Assembly: GCF_026153515.1 (NCBI RefSeq)
Contig: NZ_CP110644.1
Location: 1-64,000, forward strand
DNA from: Pseudomonas sp. KU26590
GTDB taxonomy: Bacteria > Pseudomonadota > Gammaproteobacteria > Pseudomonadales > Pseudomonadaceae
Direction of reading: 5' to 3'
Length of the DNA: 64,000 nucleotides
The notes under the pieces are model-generated. The model was not told where the DNA came from and ran no database searches. It saw only the letters and a program-made list of their open reading frames with translations. The translations under genes were made by a program, and so were the position numbers. Every line of letters starts with the position of its first letter. Position 1 is the first letter of the stretch. Shown in pieces: positions 51,835 to 60,069 of the stretch.

Positions 51835-52746
51835 TCAGCGCTTCTTGAACACATAAAACAGGTTCGGCTCGCTCACGACGTACAACGTGCCGTCATCCCC
51901 CATGGCGATGCCTTCAGCCTGGGGCACGCTTTGGCTCAGGCCCATGCTGCCCTTGGTCAGTGACACGTTGGCGACTGGCCGGCCTTCAGTGTCCAGCTCG
52001 AGAATCTGCCGCGACTCATCCGACAGCGCCAGCAGATGGCCGCTTCGCTCGTCGAACTGCAAGCTGGAAAGGTCGCGCACAAACAGGCCCGCATCCCGCT
52101 GTTTGTTGGACGTCACTTCAAGGATGTTCGGTGAATGAGTTCCGGCGTCAGGGAATCCGCGCACTTCGATGATCTGCACCGGCCGCCGCTCTTTCGCGAT
52201 GAACAGCCGGCGCCCCTGATTATCGTAGGCCAGGCCTTCGAAGCCGTTGTTGCCGCCAGCGTCGATGCCCAGGGTCAGCTGCTCGGCATCGGCGGCATTG
52301 AGGAAAGTCGTGTCGTCATCCACGTGAACCTTGATCAGCCGCTGACTGTGCTCGTCGCTGATGACGTAGATCCCGGGGCTGATGTACTCGACCGCTTCGG
52401 CATCCCCGAACCCGGTCAGGGGAATTCGTCTGAGAATCCGCCCGTCCAGACTCAGCTCGACCAGCTCGGGGTCTTTGTTGGTCACGGTGAACAGCGTTTT
52501 GCGCTGCGGATCGAAGCTGAGCGCCGAAACGTTATCTGACAAGCCGTCGATGGCCCTCGCCTCAATCTCGACTTCATAAGCGTCAAGCCCCAGCGCCTGG
52601 GCATCGCTTGATTGCCAGAACACGTACCAGTTGAACCAGAGCCGCTCGATGACCCGGTATTCGCGCGCCACGAAAAACGACGCGGTCAGTATCAGCAGGA
52701 CAAGTAACGTGAGCACGACGCTCTGGAACGGGGACACACGACGCAT
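51835..52746 (-). CDS. SdiA-regulated/YjiK-like beta-propeller protein (copy 1)
   Basis: A protein of 303 residues anchored by an N-terminal membrane helix (SVVLTLLVLLILTASFFVA). The rest is periplasmic and repeat-like, with strands such as NVSALSFDPQRKTLFTVTNK, GFGDAEAVEYI, GNNGFEGLAYDNQGRRLFIA and PQAEGIAMGDDGTLYVVSEP. This spacing is typical of the SdiA-regulated domain family (a six-bladed propeller, probably calcium binding). Function unknown. A diverged paralogue follows at 52886-53785, upstream on the same strand. Confidence 0.88.
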   Translation of the reverse strand: MRRVSPFQSVVLTLLVLLILTASFFVAREYRVIERLWFNWYVFWQSSDAQALGLDAYEVEIEARAIDGLSDNVSALSFDPQRKTLFTVTNKDPELVELSLDGRILRRIPLTGFGDAEAVEYISPGIYVISDEHSQRLIKVHVDDDTTFLNAADAEQLTLGIDAGGNNGFEGLAYDNQGRRLFIAKERRPVQIIEVRGFPDAGTHSPNILEVTSNKQRDAGLFVRDLSSLQFDERSGHLLALSDESRQILELDTEGRPVANVSLTKGSMGLSQSVPQAEGIAMGDDGTLYVVSEPNLFYVFKKR

Positions 52747-52885
52747 GCAGGGGGCTCGACTTCAGTGGGGCGGCTTTAATAGCACCGTATTCTGAAGCCA
52801 AACTGAAAGCCATGTGACATCTCGTTTCGGCTTTTTCGGGCTCAAGCGAGCGGAGGCAGCTGATCCGGCCGAAGCGGGCCAGCCA

Positions 52886-53785
52886 TTATTGCCGCTTGAA
52901 GGCGTAAAACAGGTTGGGCTCGCTGACCATGTAAATGGTGCCGTTCTCGTCCATCGCCACCCCTTCGGCGCGCGGGATGGTCTCGCTCAGACCATTGAAA
53001 CCGCGCAGCAGCGTCATGAAGCTGACCTGATTTCCCTTGCCGTCCAGCTCCAGCAGCATGTGGGATTCGGCAGACAATACCAGCAAATGCCCGGTCTTCT
53101 GGTCCGCATACAGGGACGACAGGTTGCGCACGATCAGGTTGTCGTTGATCAGCTTGCGCTTCTCGCCCTTCACTTCGCTGCTGCCGTCGGCCTTCCAGCT
53201 GTACAGCGCGGGTGGGCGCTCTTCGCCAAACAGGAACTGCTGATCTCGCGGGTCCCAGGCGATGCCTTCGAAGGCTTTGTTCTGATCCTTCGAGGGTCCC
53301 AGGTCGTACTTGGGGAAGTCGGCGATGTTGAGGGTTTTGGTTTCAGGGGTGACGTGGACGATGGTCATCAGGTGCTGACGCTCATCGACGATGGCGATCA
53401 GACCGTTGCCCAGAACGGCGACGCCCTCGGGGTTGGCCCAGCCTACCAGCGGGATCTTGCGAATGACGTCGCCCGTCAGCGTGATCTCGGAAAGAAAGGG
53501 GTTTTTGCCCATCACCGAATACAGGGTTTTAGTCGCCGGATCGTAAGACAGGTCCGAGGCCTCGTCCTTTTCCATGCCGGCCAGCGGCTTGGCGTCGATG
53601 TCGACCTTGTAATCCGGCAGCCAGATACCCGCCGCGCGCTCGGCCGGCGTGACGTTGCGCTCGCGCAGCCACAACAGGCCGCGATCGTCCCAGTGCCAGG
53701 CGTAAGACAGACCGGACAGAATCACCAGCGCTGCAATGAGCAGCCACCACCAACGGAAACGCAGACGGCTTTCGCGGTATGCCAT
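52886..53785 (-). CDS. SdiA-regulated/YjiK-like beta-propeller protein (copy 2)
   Basis: The paralogue of the preceding protein, 299 residues. It has an N-terminal membrane anchor (WWWLLIAALVILSGLSYAW) and the same repeat pattern (DLSYDPATKTLYSVMGKNP, WANPEGVAVLGNGLIAIVDE, AFEGIAWDPRDQQFLFGEER, RAEGVAMDENGTIYMVSEPN). Its start overlaps the FAH-family stop by one base (TGATG), so it is translationally coupled to that gene. The 139-bp gap to copy 1 shows no terminator. Confidence 0.88.
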   Translation of the reverse strand: MAYRESRLRFRWWWLLIAALVILSGLSYAWHWDDRGLLWLRERNVTPAERAAGIWLPDYKVDIDAKPLAGMEKDEASDLSYDPATKTLYSVMGKNPFLSEITLTGDVIRKIPLVGWANPEGVAVLGNGLIAIVDERQHLMTIVHVTPETKTLNIADFPKYDLGPSKDQNKAFEGIAWDPRDQQFLFGEERPPALYSWKADGSSEVKGEKRKLINDNLIVRNLSSLYADQKTGHLLVLSAESHMLLELDGKGNQVSFMTLLRGFNGLSETIPRAEGVAMDENGTIYMVSEPNLFYAFKRQ

Positions 53786-54450
53786 CAGCGTACGTCGCTT
53801 TCGAAACGGCTCTGGCCTGTCAGCTCCAGCACGATCTCATCGCCTACGTTGAACGGTCCTACGCCTGCGGGCGTGCCGGTCATGATCAGGTCACCGGCCT
53901 GCAGCGAGAACTGCGAGGCCATGTGCTGGATCATCGGCACGATCGGGTTGAGCATGTGGCTGCTGTTGCCGTCCTGGCGGACTTCGCCGTTGATGGTCAG
54001 GCGGATGGCGATGTCAGTGAGGTCGGGATAGGCGTCGGCGGATACGAACGGCGCAATGACCGCCGCGCCGTCGAACGACTTGGCGATTTCCCACGGCAGG
54101 CCTTTCTCTTTCAGCTTCGACTGCACGTCGCGCAGCGTCAGGTCCAGGCCCGGGGCGAATCCGGAAATCGCGTCGAGGACTTCTTCGCGGCTCGGGTTCT
54201 TGCTCAGCGGCTTGCCGATCAGCACGACGATCTCGGCTTCGTAGTGCACCGAACCCCGGTCCTGAGGAATGCTGAAGCCACCCTCGATCCCGACCACGCA
54301 GCTGCCCGGTTTGATGAACAGCAATGGCTCGGTCGGTACCGGGTTGTCCAGTTCCTTGGCGTGCTCGGCGTAATTGCGGCCGATGCACACGACTTTACCG
54401 AGCGGAAAGTGAACCTTGGTGCCGTCGACGTACTTGTGCTGATAGCTCAT
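53785..54450 (-). CDS. Fumarylacetoacetate hydrolase family protein (FAHD1-like)
   Basis: A metal-dependent hydrolase or decarboxylase of 221 residues. Motifs are CIGRNYAEHAKEL, the metal ligands HYEAEIVVLIGK, and the C-terminal GDLIMTGTPAGVGPFNVGD. The length and motifs match the YcgM/FAHD1 group, whose members act as acylpyruvases or oxaloacetate decarboxylases. The exact substrate is undetermined. It lies 38 bp downstream of the D-2-hydroxyglutarate dehydrogenase gene on the same strand, so a link to 2-oxoacid metabolism is plausible. Confidence 0.9.
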   Translation of the reverse strand: MSYQHKYVDGTKVHFPLGKVVCIGRNYAEHAKELDNPVPTEPLLFIKPGSCVVGIEGGFSIPQDRGSVHYEAEIVVLIGKPLSKNPSREEVLDAISGFAPGLDLTLRDVQSKLKEKGLPWEIAKSFDGAAVIAPFVSADAYPDLTDIAIRLTINGEVRQDGNSSHMLNPIVPMIQHMASQFSLQAGDLIMTGTPAGVGPFNVGDEIVLELTGQSRFESDVR

Positions 54451-54488
54451 GAGCGCTCCTGAGAAGCTTGTTGTAAGGGGGAACCGCT

Positions 54489-55883
54489 TTACACCGCGAA
54501 GATTTTGCCGGGGTTCATGATGCCGTTCGGGTCGAACACCGCCTTGACGGCCTTCATGTATTCGATTTCCACCGGCGACCGGCTGTAGTGCAGGTAGTCA
54601 CGCTTGGTCATACCGACGCCGTGCTCCGCGGAGATCGAGCCGTTGTACTTCTGCACGATCTCGAACACCCACTTGTTCACCGTCGCGCACTTGGCAAAGA
54701 ACTCGTCCTTGCTCAGGTTTTCCGGCTTGAGGATGTTCAGGTGCAGGTTGCCGTCGCCGATGTGGCCGAACCAGACGATTTCGAAATCCGGGTAATGCTG
54801 GCCAACGATCGCGTCCACTTCAGCGAGAAACGCCGGGACTTTCGAAACGGTGACCGAGATGTCGTTCTTGTACGGCGTGAAGTGGGAGATGGTTTCAGAA
54901 ATGTATTCGCGCAGTTTCCACAGATTCTGTAACTGCTGGTCGCTCTGGCTCATCACGCCATCCAGCACCCAGCCCTGCTCGACACAGTGCTCAAAGGTTT
55001 CCAGCGCGTGGTTAGCCACTTCTTCGGTGGTCGCTTCGAATTCCAGCAGTGCGTAGAACGGGCATTCGGTGTCGAACGGGGACGGTACGTCACCGCGGGC
55101 CATGACCTTGGCCAGCGCCTTGTCCGAGAAGAACTCGAATGCGGTCAGGTCCAGCTTGCTCTGGAACGCGTGCAGCACCGGCATGATGGCGTTGAAATCG
55201 GTGGTACCGAGGACCATCGCGGTGAGGTTTTTCGGCGCGCGGTCCAGACGCATGGTCGCCTCGACCACGAACCCCAGCGTGCCTTCGGCGCCAATGAACA
55301 GCTGACGCATGTCGTAGCCGGTGGCGTTTTTGATGAGGTCTTTGTTCAGTTCGAGCAGGTCACCCTTGCCGGTGACCACCTTGAGGCCAGCGACCCAGTT
55401 GCGGGTCATGCCGTAGCGAATCACTTTGATCCCGCCGGCGTTGGTGCCGATGTTGCCGCCGATATTGCTGGAGCCTGACGACGCGAAGTCCACCGGGTAA
55501 TACAAGCCGTTTTCTTCGGCGAGATTCTGCAGCTGCTTGGTGACCACGCCTGGCTGGCAGATGGCAGTGCGGTCTGTCAGGTTGAGTTCGAGCACCTGAT
55601 TCATGTAATCGAAGTTGACGACCACCTCACCATTGGCGGCAACGGCGGCGGCGGACAAGCCGGTGCGGCCACCTGACGGGACCAGCGCGACCTTGCGTTC
55701 ATTGGCCCAGCGGACGATGGCCTGCACCTGTTCGGTGGTCTTGGGAAAGACGATGGCGGTAGGTGCAGGGGCGAAATGCTTGGTCCAGTCCTTGCCGTAG
55801 GTTTCGAGGGAATCGGCGTCGGTCAGGACCTTGCCGGGCTCAACCAGGGTCTTCAGCTCATCTATCAGCGCAGGATGGGTCAT
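54489..55883 (-). CDS. D-2-hydroxyglutarate dehydrogenase (FAD-linked)
   Basis: A flavoprotein of 464 residues that oxidises D-2-hydroxyglutarate (and possibly other D-2-hydroxyacids). The FAD-binding domain includes VPSGGRTGLSAAAVAANGEV and SSGSSNIGGNIGTNAGGIKV. The C-terminal FAD-oxidase domain has WFGHIGDGNLHLNI and SAEHGVGMTKRDY. ATG 55883 gives MTHPALIDEL, with a longer in-frame start ten codons upstream judged less likely. It is divergent from serA. In other pseudomonads this enzyme clears the 2-hydroxyglutarate that SerA makes as a by-product, so the pair is functionally linked. Confidence 0.9.
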   Translation of the reverse strand: MTHPALIDELKTLVEPGKVLTDADSLETYGKDWTKHFAPAPTAIVFPKTTEQVQAIVRWANERKVALVPSGGRTGLSAAAVAANGEVVVNFDYMNQVLELNLTDRTAICQPGVVTKQLQNLAEENGLYYPVDFASSGSSNIGGNIGTNAGGIKVIRYGMTRNWVAGLKVVTGKGDLLELNKDLIKNATGYDMRQLFIGAEGTLGFVVEATMRLDRAPKNLTAMVLGTTDFNAIMPVLHAFQSKLDLTAFEFFSDKALAKVMARGDVPSPFDTECPFYALLEFEATTEEVANHALETFEHCVEQGWVLDGVMSQSDQQLQNLWKLREYISETISHFTPYKNDISVTVSKVPAFLAEVDAIVGQHYPDFEIVWFGHIGDGNLHLNILKPENLSKDEFFAKCATVNKWVFEIVQKYNGSISAEHGVGMTKRDYLHYSRSPVEIEYMKAVKAVFDPNGIMNPGKIFAV

Positions 55884-55951
55884 CAACAGAACTCTCGAAC
55901 AATTCATGGTCATCCTGAGAACGGCTCACGTCCAGGAATGGGGTGTTTCGC

Positions 55952-55977
55952 GGGGTGCATATGCTAGCATACGCCCC
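55952..55977. promoter_or_regulatory. Imperfect palindrome between D-2-hydroxyglutarate dehydrogenase gene and serA
   Basis: GGGG...TATGCTAGCATA...CCCC forms an interrupted dyad around GCATATGCTAGCATACGC in the 170-bp divergent promoter region. It could be an operator for either gene. No regulator is identified. Confidence 0.4.
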
Positions 55978-56053
55978 CCGCCAATCGAGCTTTCAGCCGA
56001 TTTGCGCGCGCTTCACTTACTGCCATTTCTCTCCGGGACACAGGTTTACGCAG

Positions 56054-57283
56054 ATGAGCAAGACTTCCCTCGACAAGAGCAAGATCAAGTTCCTTCTTCT
56101 CGAAGGCGTCCACCAGTCCGCGGTCGACGTCCTCAAGGCCGCCGGTTACACCAGCATTGAGTACCACACCAAGTCGCTGCCGGAAGCCGAACTGAAGGAA
56201 AAGATTGCCGACGCTCATTTCATCGGTATTCGTTCCCGCACCCAACTGACTGAAGAACTGTTCGATTGCGCCAAGAAACTGGTCGCGGTCGGCTGCTTCT
56301 GCATCGGTACCAACCAGGTTGACCTGAACGCAGCCCGCGAGCGCGGCATCGCTGTGTTCAATGCCCCTTACTCCAACACCCGTTCGGTGGCGGAGCTGGT
56401 GCTGGCCGAGGCCATCCTGCTGCTGCGCGGTATCCCGGAGAAGAACGCTTCCTGCCATCGCGGTGGCTGGATCAAGAGCGCGGCCAACTCGTTCGAGATT
56501 CGTGGCAAGAAGCTCGGCATTGTCGGTTACGGCTCGATCGGCACTCAGCTGTCGGTCCTGGCTGAAGGCCTGGGCATGCAGGTGTACTTCTACGACACCC
56601 TGACCAAGCTGCCGCTGGGCAACGCCACTCAGGTGTCCAGCCTGAACGAGCTGCTGGGTATGTCAGACATCGTCACCCTGCACGTTCCGGAAACCAACGA
56701 AACCCAGTGGATGATCGGCGAGAAAGAAATTCGCACGATGAAGAAGGGCGCCATCCTGATCAACGCGGCGCGCGGCACGGTGGTCGAGCTCGACGCCCTG
56801 GCTGACGCGATCAAGGACAAGCACCTGATCGGCGCGGCCATCGACGTGTTCCCGGTCGAGCCACGCTCCAACGACGACGTGTTCGAGAGCCCGCTGCGCG
56901 GCCTGGACAACGTGATCCTGACCCCGCACATCGGCGGCTCGACCGCTGAAGCCCAGGCCAACATCGGTCTGGAAGTGGCAGAGAAACTGGTCAAGTACAG
57001 CGATAACGGTACGTCGGTCTCCTCCGTCAACTTCCCGGAAGTGGCCCTGCCGGCTCACCCTGGCAAGCACCGCCTGCTGCACATCCACCAGAACATCCCG
57101 GGCGTGCTGATGGAGATCAACAAGGTCTTCGCCGAAAACGGCATCAACATCTCCGGTCAGTTCCTGCAGACCAACGAGAAAGTCGGTTACGTGGTGATCG
57201 ACGTCGACGCCGAGTCTTCCGATCTGGCGCAAGAAAAGCTGCAGCACATCAAAGGCACCATCCGCAGCCGCGTTCTGTTTTAA
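56054..57283 (+). CDS. serA: D-3-phosphoglycerate dehydrogenase
   Basis: SerA oxidises 3-phosphoglycerate in the first step of serine synthesis and, in several bacteria, also reduces 2-oxoglutarate to D-2-hydroxyglutarate. It has 409 residues from ATG 56054. The NAD-binding loop is GIVGYGSIGTQ. The catalytic residues are in NAARGTVVELDAL (Arg), VFPVEP (Glu region) and LTPHIGGSTAEAQ (His). A C-terminal ACT domain (about 335-409; NIPGVLMEINKVFAENGINI) supports serine feedback. A strong terminator follows. Confidence 0.97.
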   Translation: MSKTSLDKSKIKFLLLEGVHQSAVDVLKAAGYTSIEYHTKSLPEAELKEKIADAHFIGIRSRTQLTEELFDCAKKLVAVGCFCIGTNQVDLNAARERGIAVFNAPYSNTRSVAELVLAEAILLLRGIPEKNASCHRGGWIKSAANSFEIRGKKLGIVGYGSIGTQLSVLAEGLGMQVYFYDTLTKLPLGNATQVSSLNELLGMSDIVTLHVPETNETQWMIGEKEIRTMKKGAILINAARGTVVELDALADAIKDKHLIGAAIDVFPVEPRSNDDVFESPLRGLDNVILTPHIGGSTAEAQANIGLEVAEKLVKYSDNGTSVSSVNFPEVALPAHPGKHRLLHIHQNIPGVLMEINKVFAENGINISGQFLQTNEKVGYVVIDVDAESSDLAQEKLQHIKGTIRSRVLF

Positions 57284-57356
57284 GACGCGGTTTCAGGGTG
57301 GTGGAAAGGAGATCTTAGGTTCTTTAACTGCACTTCTCTGTTCCAAATAAACAATT

Positions 57357-57383
57357 AGCCCTCTGGAACGAGGGCTTTTTTTT
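57357..57383 (+). terminator. Rho-independent terminator of serA
   Basis: Stem AGCCCTC/GAGGGCT with a six-base loop is followed by seven T. It marks the end of the conserved block. Base composition falls after this point. Confidence 0.93.
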
Positions 57384-57454
57384 GCCTGCCAACAGCTCAC
57401 CCTCACGCATCGAGTTGCAAGCCGGGCAAGCAGGGAGCGTGCGCGGACACTTTA

Positions 57455-57469
57455 TTGCAGATTTGTAAT
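57455..57469 (+). promoter_or_regulatory. Cop-box-like site upstream of the porin gene
   Basis: TTGCA-GATT-TGTAAT matches the half-site order and four-base spacing of the CopR/CzcR cop box (TGACA-N4-TGTAAT) with two mismatches in the first half. It lies 124 bp before the start codon. The remainder of 57284-57592 holds the serA terminator and presumably the porin promoter. Confidence 0.45.
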
Positions 57470-57592
57470 TTTCAGATCATCCCGTCGTTATCTTCCAGTC
57501 GTCAAGATTGCGCCCACTGGCAGCTCTCGGATTACAAATATAAGCCAGGTCGACACGTCCAAAAGCAATCTGCCGATTCGTACGGAGCGCAC

Positions 57593-58918
57593 ATGACTCA
57601 CCTTAGAAAAATGTCCCTCGCGGTTTTCTCGACGCTCGCGAGCGTCACGCCTGTTGCCGGTTTTGCAGAGGAGCAAAAAGAAGGGTTTATCGACGGCAGC
57701 ACGTTCAACGTTCTAAGCCGCACCTTTTATATGAACCGTGATAGCCGTAAAGGGCAATCGACTGCTACCGGGAACGGCTATTCCGAAGCAACGGCGCAAG
57801 GCTTTATCGCCAAATTCGAATCCGGCTTTACACAAGGTACATTCGGCGTGGGGGTCGATGCTTTTGCGTTGATGGGGATCAAGCTTGATACCGGCGGAGG
57901 CCGAAACGGATTTCGGAGTTCTTTCGACGTTCTGCCTGTCGATAACGACGGCGAGGCCGAGGACGAATACACCAAGCTGGGTGGCTCCGTGAAGGCACGG
58001 GCGTTCGACACGGTGGTTAACGTCGGCGATGTATTCCCGTCGACCCCGGTCGTATCCTTTGGTGATTCGCGTGTCCTTCCCGAAAGTTTTAGGGGTGTCA
58101 CAGCCACGAACAAAAGCATCAGCGGGTTGACCGTTCAAGGCGGTCGACTTCATTCGATGAGTCAGCCCCAGTCAACTTCAATCCGCGACGGCTTCGCTAC
58201 GTTCTACGCGGGTCCGGTCAACTCTCCATGGATTGGTTACTTCGGTGGTGACTATGATGCAACCGATCGGCTGACCCTGGGCCTGTACGGAAGCCGCCTG
58301 AAAGATGCGTGGGACCAGAAGTACGCCGCTGCCTCCTACATACTTCCCCTTTCCGATCAAATGGCTTTGACCGGTAGCGTCAACTACTACAACGCAACCG
58401 ACGAAGGCAAGAAGCTCCTCGGTAAGTTCGACAACGATATCTGGAGCGTGAAGGTCGCCCTGAAATATGGCTCGCACACTTTCGCATTGTCGCACCAACG
58501 CAATCAGGGCGATGACGACTTTGACTACCTGAGACAGTCAGACTCGATCTACGTCGCCAACTCCATTCAATACAGCGACTTCAACTCGCCGAAAGAAAGG
58601 TCCTGGATGGCGACGTACAACCTGGACATGAGCAACTTTGGAGTGCCGGGTCTCTCGTTCATGACCCGCTATGGCAAGGGTACAGATGCGGACTACTCCA
58701 ATGCCAACAGCACCTACATGCGACGAGACTCGGACGGGAATCCGCTCAAAGATCAAAAACGCTGGGAGCGGGATATCGAAGCAAAATACGTCGTCCAGAC
58801 CGGCACCTTGAAAGATCTGTCACTGCGCCTGCGCCAGGCAACCACAAGGGCTACCGCATTTGAGTCGGACCTTGACGAGGTGAGGCTGATCGTCGAATAC
58901 CCTATCAGCGTCCTCTGA
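57593..58918 (+). CDS. OprD-family outer membrane porin
   Basis: A substrate-specific porin of 441 residues. The signal peptide ends near residue 25 (STLASVTPVAGFAEE). OprD-family features are FIDGSTFNVLSRTFYMNRDS near the N-terminus, alternating beta-strand segments throughout, GLTVQGGRLHSMSQPQSTSI, RSWMATYNLDM with GLSFMTRYGKG, and the C-terminal hydrophobic strand VRLIVEYPISVL. ATG 57593 follows ACGGAG. Base composition is visibly lower in GC than in the genes to the left. Its substrate is unknown; in P. aeruginosa OprD itself is repressed by the metal regulators CzcR and CopR, which may be relevant here. Confidence 0.92.
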   Translation: MTHLRKMSLAVFSTLASVTPVAGFAEEQKEGFIDGSTFNVLSRTFYMNRDSRKGQSTATGNGYSEATAQGFIAKFESGFTQGTFGVGVDAFALMGIKLDTGGGRNGFRSSFDVLPVDNDGEAEDEYTKLGGSVKARAFDTVVNVGDVFPSTPVVSFGDSRVLPESFRGVTATNKSISGLTVQGGRLHSMSQPQSTSIRDGFATFYAGPVNSPWIGYFGGDYDATDRLTLGLYGSRLKDAWDQKYAAASYILPLSDQMALTGSVNYYNATDEGKKLLGKFDNDIWSVKVALKYGSHTFALSHQRNQGDDDFDYLRQSDSIYVANSIQYSDFNSPKERSWMATYNLDMSNFGVPGLSFMTRYGKGTDADYSNANSTYMRRDSDGNPLKDQKRWERDIEAKYVVQTGTLKDLSLRLRQATTRATAFESDLDEVRLIVEYPISVL

Positions 58919-58951
58919 GGGCTAATGGGCAGCCCCAGCCAAAGCGTCTTT

Positions 58952-58976
58952 AGGTGCCCTGACGGGCACCTTTTTC
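58952..58976 (+). terminator. Rho-independent terminator of the porin gene
   Basis: Stem AGGTGCCC/GGGCACCT with a TGAC loop, followed by TTTTCT, 34 bp after the stop. Confidence 0.93.
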
Positions 58977-59023
58977 TGTGCCGCAACAAAGGCGCATTTA
59001 TCCCGACAGTACGGTTTTTTTGC

Positions 59024-59050
59024 GAAAAAAAAGCGGCCATGAAGGCCGCT
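59024..59050 (-). terminator. Rho-independent terminator of the DUF2790 gene
   Basis: On the minus strand, AGCGGCC/GGCCGCT with a five-base loop followed by eight T, about 46 bp after the gene end. Confidence 0.92.
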
Positions 59051-59095
59051 CCGATGCTGAATTCAAACAGGGTAATGATGCATCAGCAAACAGTG

Positions 59096-59425
59096 TCAAT
59101 TTTTGCCTCGGCAACCGCTCATGACCTGGTATTGCAACGTGTTTAACTCACCCTTGGCGTCTTCGTAGGTCATTAGCTTAGGCATCACCTTACACACCCT
59201 CGCCTCCGGGGAAACCCGGACGACTTTCGCAATATCCAGCTTCATCCCATATTTATACTCAACAATAGCTGGCACCGGTTTGTTTTCTTTAGCGGCATAC
59301 CGACTGACAACTTCCTGATGCTCTTTGATGATGGTATTCGCCACCGAGTCATCATTCGCAAAGGCGTAAGAAGCGACGGGCGAAAGGATTGCAAGGGCAA
59401 AAATCAATGATTTGGCAATGCGCAT
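59096..59425 (-). CDS. DUF2790 family small secreted protein
   Basis: A periplasmic protein of 109 residues. A signal peptide is at residues 1-23 or so (SLIFALAILSPVASYAFA). The family core follows: VEYKYGMKLDIAKVVRV, then VCKVMPKLMTYEDAKGELN and YQVMSGC, with two cysteines that may form a disulphide. DUF2790 proteins are common in Pseudomonas, often in many copies and often metal induced. Function unknown. It is divergent from the small secreted protein gene at 59668, with a cop-box-like site between them. GGAGA precedes the start. Confidence 0.88.
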   Translation of the reverse strand: MRIAKSLIFALAILSPVASYAFANDDSVANTIIKEHQEVVSRYAAKENKPVPAIVEYKYGMKLDIAKVVRVSPEARVCKVMPKLMTYEDAKGELNTLQYQVMSGCRGKN

Positions 59426-59546
59426 TTTTTGTCTCCGTTTAAGTGATGACCTAACTTAACCAATCAGCACTTACTGGAACGTTGCGCGAACATTACCATT
59501 TGGAAATCTTGTCGCGGGCATGGGATTTAGCGGCGCTGCTCTTTCC

Positions 59547-59561
59547 TGACAGAATTGTAAT
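59547..59561 (+). promoter_or_regulatory. Cop-box-like site (TGACA-N4-TGTAAT)
   Basis: TGACAGAATTGTAAT is an exact match to the cop box consensus recognised by CopR/CzcR-type response regulators, as I recall it. It lies 121 bp before the DUF2790 start (minus) and 107 bp before the small secreted protein start (plus), so it could serve both. Confidence 0.65.
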
Positions 59562-59667
59562 TGTTCCCTCACGTTCCTGTTAGCCACCGCGACTTACTAT
59601 TGCCTCAACTCCTGATGAGCCCAGACGCTGATCAGGTACTGCCATTCCACTCCATACGGTAACAACC

Positions 59668-59877
59668 ATGAATCTCATCAAATCGTTGGTTCTGACGGTC
59701 GCCGCTCTCTCTAGCACTTCTCTATTCGCCCAAGACGGCAGTGAGCGCTCAAATCATGCAGCTCAGAAAATGCGAATCGCACAAGAAGTACGATTCGACG
59801 ATCAAAAGGCGGCCACTGAATATGTTCGCGTCGAGGAAAAGTCCCGCGCTGACGACGTGAAGAAGTCCGAAGGCTAA
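59668..59877 (+). CDS. Small secreted protein of unknown function
   Basis: A predicted periplasmic protein of 69 residues. The signal peptide is MNLIKSLVLTVAALSSTSLF followed by AQDG (cleavage likely after Ala22). The mature 47 residues are charged and probably helical (AQKMRIAQEVRFDDQKAATE), with one histidine and no cysteine. I do not recognise the family; in size and layout it resembles small PtrA-type periplasmic proteins induced by copper. A strong terminator follows at 59942, so it is a single-gene transcript, probably driven from the cop-box region upstream. Confidence 0.75.
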   Translation: MNLIKSLVLTVAALSSTSLFAQDGSERSNHAAQKMRIAQEVRFDDQKAATEYVRVEEKSRADDVKKSEG

Positions 59878-59941
59878 TACCCTCCGGCAACCCTATTCAC
59901 CTTTGGAAGCTCCCGGGCTCCTTTGGTTAAGGTGAATCTTT

Positions 59942-59966
59942 AAGCGCCCATTGGGCGCTTTTTTTT
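59942..59966 (+). terminator. Rho-independent terminator of the small secreted protein gene
   Basis: Stem AAGCGCCC/GGGCGCTT with a three-base loop, followed by six T. Confidence 0.93.
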
Positions 59967-60069
59967 GCTTGTTTTTCGACGGCCCATGGATGAACGGCCC
60001 TGCCAGACTGCATGTCATAGTCAGTTCAACCATTACCTCTCCCTGTCCATAAATCCCAAGGATCTCCCG

